Of a DNA stretch of 52,179 nt, positions 1-5,987 are shown piece by piece. The translations under genes and the position numbers were made by a program. A model generated the notes under the pieces. The model made no database searches and was not told where the DNA came from. It worked only from the letters and a program-made list of their open reading frames with translations. The DNA lies in contig CAZEEJ010000011.1 of the NCBI GenBank assembly GCA_964511155.1, forward strand, positions 1 to 52,179, in the 5' to 3' direction. Position 1 is the first letter of the stretch, and every line of letters starts with the position of its first letter. The stretch is from JAAYDF01 sp964511155. GTDB taxonomy: Bacteria > Planctomycetota > Phycisphaerae > UBA1845 > PWPN01.

Positions 1-2
1 TG

Positions 3-239
3 CTGCTGATCGACGCGATGAGCGTCAAGGGTTCATCGCCCGGGGAACTGGTCTCGACCGGGCGGGTGGCGGTGGCGATCGACACGCTGGGGGCCGGCGA
101 AGGCGAGCTGGTCCTGGTGACGCAGGGCAGCTCGGCGCGACTGACCGACGAAACTAAGAGTGTGCCGACGGACGCGGTGATCGTGGGGATCATCGATGCG
201 ATCCAGGTGGGGGCGCGGGAGCTGTACAAGAAGGAATAG
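3..239 (+). CDS. BMC-P vertex protein (EutN/CcmL family), 5' partial
   Basis: C-terminal 78 codons of a small microcompartment shell protein that would form the pentameric vertices of the polyhedral shell. The frame is open from the window edge; an internal ATG at 18 is probably not the start, because family members are about 90-100 residues with a GKVVG-type N-terminus that is missing here. The visible part has the family's core: a DTLGAGEGELVLVTQGSSAR segment followed by a VDAVIVGIID-type strand. It lies upstream of the aldehyde dehydrogenase in the same direction, and two paralogous vertex genes follow at 2508 and 3596, so it belongs to the same operon. Family assignment is firm; the missing N-terminus is beyond the window. 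Confidence 0.88.
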   Translation: MLIDAMSVKGSSPGELVSTGRVAVAIDTLGAGEGELVLVTQGSSARLTDETKSVPTDAVIVGIIDAIQVGARELYKKE

Positions 240-554
240 GCAGGCAGGTGTCCGATGGGGTCAGAAGAAGGATGGGCCCACAGATCACACAGATGGACAC
301 AGATGAGGTGAGGGAGATGGAGGAGGAGGAAGACCAAGAGGAAGAGACTAAGACTAAGAGTAAGAATAAGAAGAAGACAAAGAAGAAGAAAGTTGAGAAG
401 GTTTTATCTGCGTCAATCTGTGTGATCTGTGGGCTTTTCTTCTGCCCACAGATCACGCAGGTGGACGCAGATGAAGGATACAGCTTCGGGTGATCTCGGG
501 ACAGTGAGAACTGAGAGGCGATGCGGGGGTTAGCCCTCGGATGGAGCAGAAACG
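240..554. repeat. Three-armed ACAGAT-type foldback repeat and purine-rich spacer
   Basis: No gene is seen between the vertex gene and the aldehyde dehydrogenase. The space holds three arms of one low-complexity repeat built on CACAGAT/CAGATGGAC units: a forward arm at 277-306, an inverted arm at 405-434 and a second forward arm at 444-476. The first and second arms can pair over about 30 bases; the second and third form a tighter hairpin with a 9-base loop. The loop of the larger foldback, about 310-400, is almost pure purine (GGAGGAGGAA, AAGAAGAAG). Short open frames here translate the repeat and are not credible proteins. A close relative of this foldback is at 25681-25750. Confidence 0.85.
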
Positions 555-1994
555 ATGAGTGCGGCGATCAACGAGAATCTGATCCGGGACGTGGTGAACG
601 AGGTTTTGAGCCGGATGCAGGTGCGGCCGGGCGCGGACGGGTCGGCGGCGGCGGGCGGATCGACCGGTGGTGCGGACGGGCTGTTCCAGACGGTGGACGC
701 GGCGGTGGCGGCGGCGAAGGTCTCCCAGCAGCGTCTCGCGGCCGCGTCGCTCGAAACGCGGGCCACGGCGGTGCAGTGCATCCGCGATCTGGTCATCGGC
801 CAGGCGGAGGACCTGGGCAAGATCGAGTTCGAGGAGACTCGGATCGGGCGGCTCGATCAAAAGATCGAGAAGCTCATCGTGGTGGGGAAGCGCGTGCCGG
901 GCATGGAGATGGTCACGACGGAGTGCGTGAGCGGCGACCACGGGTTGTGCGTGACGGAACATGCTCCGTTCGGCGTGCTCGGGGTGATCACACCGGTGAC
1001 GCACTCGGTGCCGACGCTGGCGTGCAACGCGATCATGATGATTGCCGGCGGCAACACGCTGGTGGTGAACCCGCACCCGTCGGGGGCCCGGTCGGCGGCG
1101 ATTTTCACGCAGCGGATCACCCGGTTGATCCGCGAGAAGACGGGGCTGGACAACCTCATCTGCCTGATCGAGAAGCCGACGCTGGAGACGGCCGACCAGA
1201 TCTTCAAGCATCGCGACATCAAGCTGCTGTGTGTGACCGGCGGGCCGGGCGTGGCCCAGGCGGCGATGGCGAGCAACAAGAAGGCGGTGGTGGCTGGCCC
1301 GGGCAACCCGGCGGTGGTGGTGGACGAGACGGCGAATATCGAGAAGGCGGCGGCGGGGATCATCTTTGGGGCGGCCTACGACAACAACCTGCTGTGCATC
1401 GGCGAGAAGGAGGTGTTCGTGGTGGCCAGCGTGGCGGACAAGCTGCTCGACGCTCTGGGCCGGCACGGCGCGTATCGGCTCAACAGCCAGCAGATCGACG
1501 CCCTGACGCAGCTTGCGTTGCACAAGGATGAGAAGAGCGGGCACTGGGTGGCGGACAAGAAGTTCGTGGGCAAGGACCCGCAGGTGCTGGCCCAGGCGGT
1601 GGGGGTGACCGTGCAGGCCAATACGCAGTTGCTCTACGGTGAAGTGGACGAGTCGAGCCCGTGGCTGCCGTGCGAGCAGATGATGCCGTTTTTGCCGATC
1701 CTGCGTTGCCGGGACGTGGACGAGGCGATCGCCAAGGCGGTGCACTTCGAGCACGGGTTCGGGCACACGGCGATCATCTGGTCACAGAAGGTGGACAACA
1801 TGACCAAGATGGGCAAGGCGGTGAATACGACGCTGTTCATCAAGAACGGTCCGTGCATGTCGGGCCTGGGGCTGGGCGGCGAGGGGTTCGTCAGTTACAG
1901 CATCGCGACGCCGACCGGCGAAGGCCCGACGAGCCCGCTGACGTTTACGCGCGTCCGGCGGTGTGTCATGGTGGATAATCTACGCATCCTCTAA
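555..1994 (+). CDS. CoA-acylating aldehyde dehydrogenase of the microcompartment (PduP-like)
   Basis: Predicted to oxidise an aldehyde (lactaldehyde or propionaldehyde in related compartments) to the acyl-CoA with NAD inside the shell. The 479 residues are normal for PduP/EutE enzymes. The catalytic cysteine is Cys281 in DNNLLCIGEKEV, and the GNTLVVNPHPSG and TGGPGVAQAAM segments match the nucleotide-binding core. Residues 1-22 (SAAINENLIRDVVNEVLSRM) form a short amphipathic helix, followed by a Gly/Ala-rich linker to about residue 42: the layout of an encapsulation peptide that targets cargo to the shell. The ATG at 555 keeps this helix intact; a GGAG lies about 10 bases upstream. Neighbouring vertex genes support the compartment role. 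Substrate is inferred, not seen. Confidence 0.93.
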   Translation: MSAAINENLIRDVVNEVLSRMQVRPGADGSAAAGGSTGGADGLFQTVDAAVAAAKVSQQRLAAASLETRATAVQCIRDLVIGQAEDLGKIEFEETRIGRLDQKIEKLIVVGKRVPGMEMVTTECVSGDHGLCVTEHAPFGVLGVITPVTHSVPTLACNAIMMIAGGNTLVVNPHPSGARSAAIFTQRITRLIREKTGLDNLICLIEKPTLETADQIFKHRDIKLLCVTGGPGVAQAAMASNKKAVVAGPGNPAVVVDETANIEKAAAGIIFGAAYDNNLLCIGEKEVFVVASVADKLLDALGRHGAYRLNSQQIDALTQLALHKDEKSGHWVADKKFVGKDPQVLAQAVGVTVQANTQLLYGEVDESSPWLPCEQMMPFLPILRCRDVDEAIAKAVHFEHGFGHTAIIWSQKVDNMTKMGKAVNTTLFIKNGPCMSGLGLGGEGFVSYSIATPTGEGPTSPLTFTRVRRCVMVDNLRIL

Positions 1995-2013
1995 GCGTGA
2001 AACGGCTGGGCCG

Positions 2014-2043
2014 AAAGTGAGAAGTGAGAAGTGAGAAGTGAGA
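2014..2043 (+). repeat. GAAGTGA heptad array, left arm (forward)
   Basis: Four 7-bp units (AAAGTGA, then three GAAGTGA) plus GA, 30 bp. The exact reverse complement lies at 2459-2488, so the two arms bracket the four-helix-bundle gene as perfect terminal inverted repeats. The identical 30-mer also occurs at 2775-2804. Confidence 0.95.
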
Positions 2044-2083
2044 GACGGATAGTGGGTAACGGGGAAGATGGACGGGTACGCGG

Positions 2084-2455
2084 GTGAGCACCACGGCTAA
2101 GCTGCGGGACCGCATCGAGCAGGCAGTGGACCGAACGATCCAGATGGCGGTTGCGTTGCCCAAGAACACTGCGGGGCGAGTGATTGGCGGACAGATTATC
2201 CGGAGCGCCGGCAGCGTGGGGGCGAATCTGGAGGAAGCGCAGGCCGTGCTGACACGGCGTGATTACACGCACAAGGTGAGCCTGTCCTTGCGCGAGGCAC
2301 GCGAGACGCTGTATTGGATGAGACGGATCGAGAACAACAAGCTGCTGCCGACCTCGCGGCTCGGTAAGCTGCAGGTGGAATGGGACGAGATTGTTTCGAT
2401 CCTGACCGCTACGCTGCGGAACTTGAGAAGGAAGCAGTCGAGGAGTCCGGCATGA
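2084..2455 (+). CDS. Four-helix bundle protein (S23 / Avd-like family)
   Basis: A 123-residue all-helical protein of the family first seen in intervening sequences of 23S rRNA genes, which also contains the Avd accessory protein of diversity-generating retroelements. The diagnostic part is the GQIIRSAGSVGANLEEAQA segment (about residues 41-59), followed by RDYTHKVSLSLREARETLYWMRRI and a basic C-terminus (RNLRRKQSR). The start is a GTG at 2084. Family members whose structures are known form oligomers and some bind nucleic acid; no enzymatic motif is visible. The gene interrupts a microcompartment operon in which it has no evident job. It is bracketed by perfect 30-bp inverted arrays of GAAGTGA, the right arm starting 3 bp after the stop codon. 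The cargo is therefore probably an insertion. No reverse transcriptase or template/variable repeat pair is visible nearby. Confidence 0.85.
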   Translation: MSTTAKLRDRIEQAVDRTIQMAVALPKNTAGRVIGGQIIRSAGSVGANLEEAQAVLTRRDYTHKVSLSLREARETLYWMRRIENNKLLPTSRLGKLQVEWDEIVSILTATLRNLRRKQSRSPA

Positions 2456-2458
2456 GTT

Positions 2459-2488
2459 TCTCACTTCTCACTTCTCACTTCTCACTTT
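2459..2488 (-). repeat. GAAGTGA heptad array, right arm (inverted)
   Basis: Perfect 30-bp reverse complement of 2014-2043. It begins 3 bp after the four-helix-bundle stop and ends 19 bp before the start of the next vertex gene, whose GAGGGGG ribosome-binding site lies just outside it. Confidence 0.95.
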
Positions 2489-2507
2489 GCCTTCCGAGGG
2501 GGCGACG

Positions 2508-2795
2508 ATGATTCTCGGCAAAGTGGTTGGCAAAGCGGTTTCGACGGTGAAGCACCGGTCGCTGCGGGCGATGCGGATGCTGGTGGTGGAGCCGATCGGG
2601 GCGGCGTCGCTGGACCCGGTGCTGGCGATGGACACGCTGGGGGCCCGCGGGGGCGATATCGTGGTGCTCAGCAGCGACGGGATCTACGGGCGTGAGCTGG
2701 TGCACGACGACACCTCGCCGGCCCGCTGGTGGGTGATGGGGATTTGCGACCAGCCGGAGAGAGTGGTGGGGAGGAAAGTGAGAAGTGAGAAGTGA
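2508..2795 (+). CDS. BMC-P vertex protein (EutN/CcmL family)
   Basis: A 95-residue shell protein that would close the vertices of the microcompartment. It starts MILGKVVGKAVSTVKH, the typical family N-terminus, continues with MRMLVVEPIG and DTLGARGGDIVVLSSD, and ends its fold near VMGICDQPE. The ATG at 2508 is preceded by GAGGGGG with about 5 bases between; upstream in-frame alternatives would lie in the repeat. The last residues, KVRSEK, are encoded by a GAAGTGA repeat array (2775-2804), whose third unit supplies the TGA stop, so the natural C-terminus seems to have been replaced by repeat sequence. The paralogue at 3596 has the same kind of tail. Confidence 0.93.
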   Translation: MILGKVVGKAVSTVKHRSLRAMRMLVVEPIGAASLDPVLAMDTLGARGGDIVVLSSDGIYGRELVHDDTSPARWWVMGICDQPERVVGRKVRSEK

Positions 2796-2915
2796 GAAGT
2801 GAGAAACGAAACAACGCGATTTGCCTGATGTGCCGATTGGTCTCGCCGCCGACAGCGTTTGCCGTCAGCGACGGGAGACCCGGTTTCTCACTTCTCACTT
2901 CTGACCTCTCATTTT
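2775..2915. repeat. Gene-less pair of GAAGTGA arrays (foldback)
   Basis: A forward array at 2775-2804, identical over 30 bp to 2014-2043, and an inverted, partly decayed array at 2886-2915 enclose 81 bp without a gene. The structure is that of the bracketed four-helix-bundle gene without its cargo. The forward array overlaps the 3' end of the vertex gene; the inverted one ends just before the AGGGAG ribosome-binding site of the next gene. Confidence 0.85.
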
Positions 2916-2936
2916 GACCAAGGGAGTTTGTGCACG

Positions 2937-3545
2937 ATGAGTCGGCCGGTGGTGACAGCCCTGATGCTCAACGATCTGCTCCGGACGGGGGCGGAGATCG
3001 TGCTGCAGAAAGGTGCGCTGATCACGCCGGCGGCCCGGGACTGGTTCAAGGAGCATGCGGTCCCGGTGACCTGGCTGGAAGGATCGACGGGCCAGGGCGG
3101 CAGCCTGGCGGTGGTGATGGACACGCGGTTGCCGGAGATGCGGGCGGTGCGGACGATGCTGGATCGCACGGGCGGGCTGGCGGAGGTGATCGAACCGGCC
3201 GTGGGTCGCGGGGCGATGGCGTCGGCGACGCGTCGGCTGTGTGGGATGATCTCGCGGCGTGAGGTGGCCCGCGGCGTGGTTTTTGCCCAGGACGGGGCGG
3301 TGCCGGTCTGCGTGGCCAACAAGCACGTGGGCATCCGGGCGGCGCTGGGCATGAACGTGCCGATGGTCGAGGAGGCGTGCCGCGAGCTGGCGATCAACGT
3401 ACTGGTGATCGAGTATCCGGGGCAGACGCCGTACCAGATGAAGCAGATGATTCGGCGGCTCACGCAGGGGCCGTCGGTGCCCCGGCCGGAGCTGGCGGCG
3501 GCGATTGCGAACATCGAGCAGGGAGGCGGGAAGGCGGATTGGTGA
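2937..3545 (+). CDS. RpiB/LacAB-like protein of the microcompartment operon
   Basis: A 202-residue protein of the planctomycete-type compartment operon. Its C-terminal half (about residues 95-180: VFAQDGAVPVCVANKHVGIR, then ACRELAINVLVIEYPGQTP) resembles the sugar-phosphate isomerase family RpiB/LacA/LacB, where a Cys or Ser and an Asn-Lys line the sugar-phosphate site. The N-terminal part (LMLNDLLRTGAEIVLQKGALITPAARDWF) has no such match. An isomerase or sugar-phosphate-binding role would fit an operon ending in an aldolase, but this is inference. The ATG at 2937 has AGGGAG 10 bases upstream. It lies between two vertex genes with only repeat sequence separating them. The usual Cys catalyst is not obvious; CVANK is the nearest candidate. 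Confidence 0.7.
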   Translation: MSRPVVTALMLNDLLRTGAEIVLQKGALITPAARDWFKEHAVPVTWLEGSTGQGGSLAVVMDTRLPEMRAVRTMLDRTGGLAEVIEPAVGRGAMASATRRLCGMISRREVARGVVFAQDGAVPVCVANKHVGIRAALGMNVPMVEEACRELAINVLVIEYPGQTPYQMKQMIRRLTQGPSVPRPELAAAIANIEQGGGKADW

Positions 3546-3550
3546 GGGGG

Positions 3551-3585
3551 AAAGTGAGAGGTGAGAAGTGAGAGGTGAGAAGTTG
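3551..3585 (+). repeat. GAAGTGA/GAGGTGA heptad array (single, forward)
   Basis: Five 7-bp units alternating GAAGTGA and GAGGTGA, directly after the RpiB-like stop and just before the GGGAGG ribosome-binding site (3585-3590) of the third vertex gene. No inverted partner is seen. Confidence 0.85.
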
Positions 3586-3595
3586 GGAGGCTGTC

Positions 3596-3922
3596 GTGCG
3601 GATTGGTGAGGTGATTGGCAAGGTGACGCTGAGTATCGCGGACCGCAAGTTGATTGGCGGCCGGTTGCTGATTGTCCAGCCGCACGATCCGCAGTCGCTG
3701 CGGGATGCCGCCGCGCGGGCCGCCGAAACCAGCACGCGAGCAGGAAGTGGCGATCCGGTGGTGGCGTATGACGCCTTGGGCGCGAACATCGGGCAGCGGG
3801 TCGGGTTCAGCGAGGGGCGCGAGGCGGCGATGCCGTTTCATCCCGACCCGGTGGCGATCGACGCGTATATTGCGTGCCTGATTGATGAGGTGACGTACGA
3901 GGAGGGGAGAAGTGAGAAGTGA
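3596..3922 (+). CDS. BMC-P vertex protein (EutN/CcmL family)
   Basis: Third shell vertex protein of the operon, 108 residues. The family pattern runs MRIGEVIGKVTLSI, GGRLLIVQPHDP, DPVVAYDALGANIGQRV, then a late IDAYIACLIDEV strand. Compared with the paralogue at 2508 it carries an insertion after IVQP (about residues 32-48, rich in Ala and Arg). The GTG at 3596 follows GGGAGG by 5 bases and restores the conserved N-terminus; an upstream in-frame GTG at 3575 would add residues read from a heptad repeat. The C-terminus again ends in RSEK, coded by the GAAGTGA array at 3909-3936, whose second unit supplies the stop. Three different vertex paralogues in one locus are normal for such compartments. 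Confidence 0.92.
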   Translation: MRIGEVIGKVTLSIADRKLIGGRLLIVQPHDPQSLRDAAARAAETSTRAGSGDPVVAYDALGANIGQRVGFSEGREAAMPFHPDPVAIDAYIACLIDEVTYEEGRSEK

Positions 3923-4012
3923 GAAGTGAGAAGTGAGAGGCGCGAGCCGGGATCTGAAATCTGAGATCCGGGATTTGAGGTTTGAGGTTGGGTACTGAGA
4001 ATCGAGATTTGC
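3909..4012 (+). repeat. GAAGTGA array followed by GATTTGA-type heptads
   Basis: Four GAAGTGA units at 3909-3936, overlapping the 3' end of the vertex gene, are followed at about 3950-4012 by a second 7-bp family (GATCTGA, GATTTGA, GTTTGAG). This second family reaches the aldolase start codon and leaves it without a clear ribosome-binding site. A further copy of the second family is at 25829-25862. Confidence 0.8.
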
Positions 4013-4013
4013 C

Positions 4014-4874
4014 ATGGTCAACGAATTCAGGCTGAAACAGGAGATTTGTGAGGTCGGGCGCAAGATTTATGCGAAGGGTTTTGCGGCGGCCAACGACGGC
4101 AACATCTCCGTGCGGCTGGACGAGAACACGGTGCTGTGTACGCCGACGATGGTGTCCAAGGGTTTTTTGAAGCCCGACGACATCTGCACGGTGGACATGA
4201 GCGGCCGTCAGATTGCGGGGCGCAAGAAGCGGACCAGCGAGGTGCTGCTGCACCTGGAGATCTACAAGGCCCGGCCGGACGTGAAGGCGGTGGTGCACTG
4301 CCATCCGCCGCATGCGACGGCGTTCTCGGTGGCCGGCGAAGAGATCCCCACCTGCATCCTGCCGGAGGTGGAGGTGTTTCTGGGTCCGATTCCGACGGCG
4401 CGGTACGAGACGCCGGGGGCCAACTCGTTTGCGGAGACGATCCTGCCGTTCGTGGGCAAGGCCCGGGTGGCGGTGCTCAAGAACCACGGCACGGTGAGCT
4501 GGTCGGAGGAGTCGGTGGACCGGGCGTATTGGTGGACGGAGATTCTGGACGCGTATTGCCGCATTCTGGTGCTGGCCAAGCAGATCGGGCGGGTCGAGCG
4601 GATCAGCGAGCCGAAGGTCGAGGAGTTGCTGGATCTCAAGGAGCGGTTCGGGATGGGCGTGGACCCGCGGCGGCTGGAGCAGGCGGACTTGTGCGTGAAC
4701 ACGGAATTTGGGCGGGGGTTCAGTTCGCCGGCCGAGTGCGGGTGTGCGAAGCCTGGGCCGTCTCCGGCGCCGATGACGCCGCCGGAGATGCTCAAGCCGG
4801 GAGCGGTCGGGGACGACGAGGTCGAGCGCGTGGTTCGGGAGATCACCGATCGGATCATGGCGGCGGTGAAGTGA
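4014..4874 (+). CDS. Class II aldolase (fuculose/rhamnulose-phosphate aldolase-like), microcompartment cargo
   Basis: Zinc-dependent aldolase of the FucA/RhaD/AraD family, predicted to cleave a deoxysugar 1-phosphate to dihydroxyacetone phosphate and lactaldehyde. Expected zinc ligands are visible: His95 and His97 in VVHCHPPH and His158 in LKNHGT; Glu76 in RTSEVLLH is the usual catalytic acid, and NDGN (28-31) binds phosphate. The 286 residues exceed classical FucA (about 215) by a C-terminal extension: a Cys/Gly/Pro-rich linker (about 240-265), then a helix ending DDEVERVVREITDRIMAAVK, shaped like an encapsulation peptide. That places the enzyme inside the shell, supplying aldehyde to the dehydrogenase. 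The ATG at 4014 follows repeat sequence. Exact sugar substrate is not readable from sequence. Confidence 0.9.
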   Translation: MVNEFRLKQEICEVGRKIYAKGFAAANDGNISVRLDENTVLCTPTMVSKGFLKPDDICTVDMSGRQIAGRKKRTSEVLLHLEIYKARPDVKAVVHCHPPHATAFSVAGEEIPTCILPEVEVFLGPIPTARYETPGANSFAETILPFVGKARVAVLKNHGTVSWSEESVDRAYWWTEILDAYCRILVLAKQIGRVERISEPKVEELLDLKERFGMGVDPRRLEQADLCVNTEFGRGFSSPAECGCAKPGPSPAPMTPPEMLKPGAVGDDEVERVVREITDRIMAAVK

Positions 4875-4881
4875 GGGGTTG

Positions 4882-5012
4882 GAGGTGAGAGGTGAGAAGT
4901 GAGAAGTGAGAAACCTTGTCTCTCGGGGATGCCGGCGCACCTCTGACGGTGAGGTGGGGCGGCAGGCATGGAAGGTGGTCTCTTCTCCATTCCTCATTCT
5001 CCATTCGCTCCC
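4882..5012. repeat. GAGGTGA/GAAGTGA array and a TTCTCCATTC-type array
   Basis: Two GAGGTGA and two GAAGTGA units at 4882-4909 follow the aldolase stop. After about 70 unremarkable bases, a different pyrimidine array (TTCTCCATTCCTCATTCTCC) occupies about 4979-5012, ahead of the dehydrogenase gene. The second array is not the exact complement of the first. Confidence 0.75.
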
Positions 5013-5050
5013 CGTTGCAGAATGCGACTGGGGGGTCTGCTGGAGGTCGG

Positions 5051-5983
5051 ATGGCGATGAAGGTGAGCATTATCGGGGGTGGTGGACGGGTTGGCTCGTG
5101 TGCGGCGGCGGCGTTGCAGTGCGGCGGGGTGGTCCGGGAGATCGTGCTGCTGGACGCGAACGCGGAGACGGCGGAGGGCGAGGCGCTCGATCTGCTGCAC
5201 GGGGCGGCCCTGGCGGCGGACCAGCGCATCCGCTCGGCCGACTATCCCGAGATTGCCGACTCCGACGTGGTGGTGATCACGGCGGGCCTGCGGCGTCAGC
5301 CTGACGAGAGCCGCCTGGCGCTCATCAACCGCAATGTTGCGTTATTCGTTAAGATCATTGAAAGCCTCAAAACGCATCGACTCAAGGAAGAGGCGATCAT
5401 TCTGGTCGTCTCGAACCCGGTGGATATTCTGACGCGGCTGGCGGTCGAGCGGAGCGGGCGGTGCCCGGACCGGACGATCGGGCTGGGCACGCTGTTGGAC
5501 ACGGCCCGGTTTTCGTCGCTGATCGCGGCGGAGTTGAAGCTGCCGCCGACGCAGGTGAAGGCGATGATCCTCGGCGAGCACGGGGACACGATGGTGCCGA
5601 TCTGGTCGTCGGCGACGGTCAACGGCTTCCCGCTGACCAAGTGGCCGGGTATGACCCCCGGGTTGCAGAACGAGTTGTTCGAGCGGACGCAGGGCAGCGG
5701 TGCGGAGGTGATTCGGCGTAAGGGCGGGGCCGGCTGGGCGGTCGGGCTGAGTATCCGCGAGGTGGTGGAGTGCATTGCTCTGGACCGCCGACGGGTGTTG
5801 CCGATCAGCTCGGCGCAGAAGGGCGCGTACGGTGCGCATAAGACGTGCCTGTCGGTGCCGACGATCCTGGGCCGCGGGGGCATCATCAAGCGGATCGAGA
5901 TGGAGTTATGGCCGAAGGAGCTAAGCGGCATCCGGGCGTCGGCCGGCGCCCTCGATGAGACTTATCGACAAGTAGCGGGATAG
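5051..5983 (+). CDS. Lactate/malate dehydrogenase-family NAD oxidoreductase of the microcompartment
   Basis: A 310-residue 2-hydroxyacid dehydrogenase. The Rossmann glycine motif IIGGGGRVGS is at 7-16, NPVD at 122-125, the Asp/Arg pair in LLDTARF (Asp150, Arg153) and the catalytic His177 in GEHGDTMVP. The mobile-loop specificity position, Gln in lactate and Arg in malate dehydrogenases, reads Arg82 (AGLRRQPDESR), so the sequence argues for a malate-type or altered substrate. In related loci the enzyme is thought to recycle NAD, for example by reducing lactaldehyde; that is inference. The ATG at 5051 has GGAGG 4 bases upstream, and the protein then begins directly at the Rossmann fold. No encapsulation extension is evident. 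Last residues lie 4 bp from the next gene. Confidence 0.88.
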   Translation: MAMKVSIIGGGGRVGSCAAAALQCGGVVREIVLLDANAETAEGEALDLLHGAALAADQRIRSADYPEIADSDVVVITAGLRRQPDESRLALINRNVALFVKIIESLKTHRLKEEAIILVVSNPVDILTRLAVERSGRCPDRTIGLGTLLDTARFSSLIAAELKLPPTQVKAMILGEHGDTMVPIWSSATVNGFPLTKWPGMTPGLQNELFERTQGSGAEVIRRKGGAGWAVGLSIREVVECIALDRRRVLPISSAQKGAYGAHKTCLSVPTILGRGGIIKRIEMELWPKELSGIRASAGALDETYRQVAG

Positions 5984-5987
5984 AGAC

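Noticed and set aside
248..493. Small protein with Lys/Glu-rich centre and ICVICG
   Set aside because: It is the translation of the ACAGAT-type foldback and its purine-rich loop.
453..1766. Long minus-strand frame opposite the aldehyde dehydrogenase
   Set aside because: Arg/His-rich shadow translation with no fold-like pattern; the plus-strand enzyme is clear.
2084..2455. Diversity-generating retroelement suggested by an Avd-like protein
   Set aside because: No reverse transcriptase and no template/variable repeat pair with adenine substitutions in the window.
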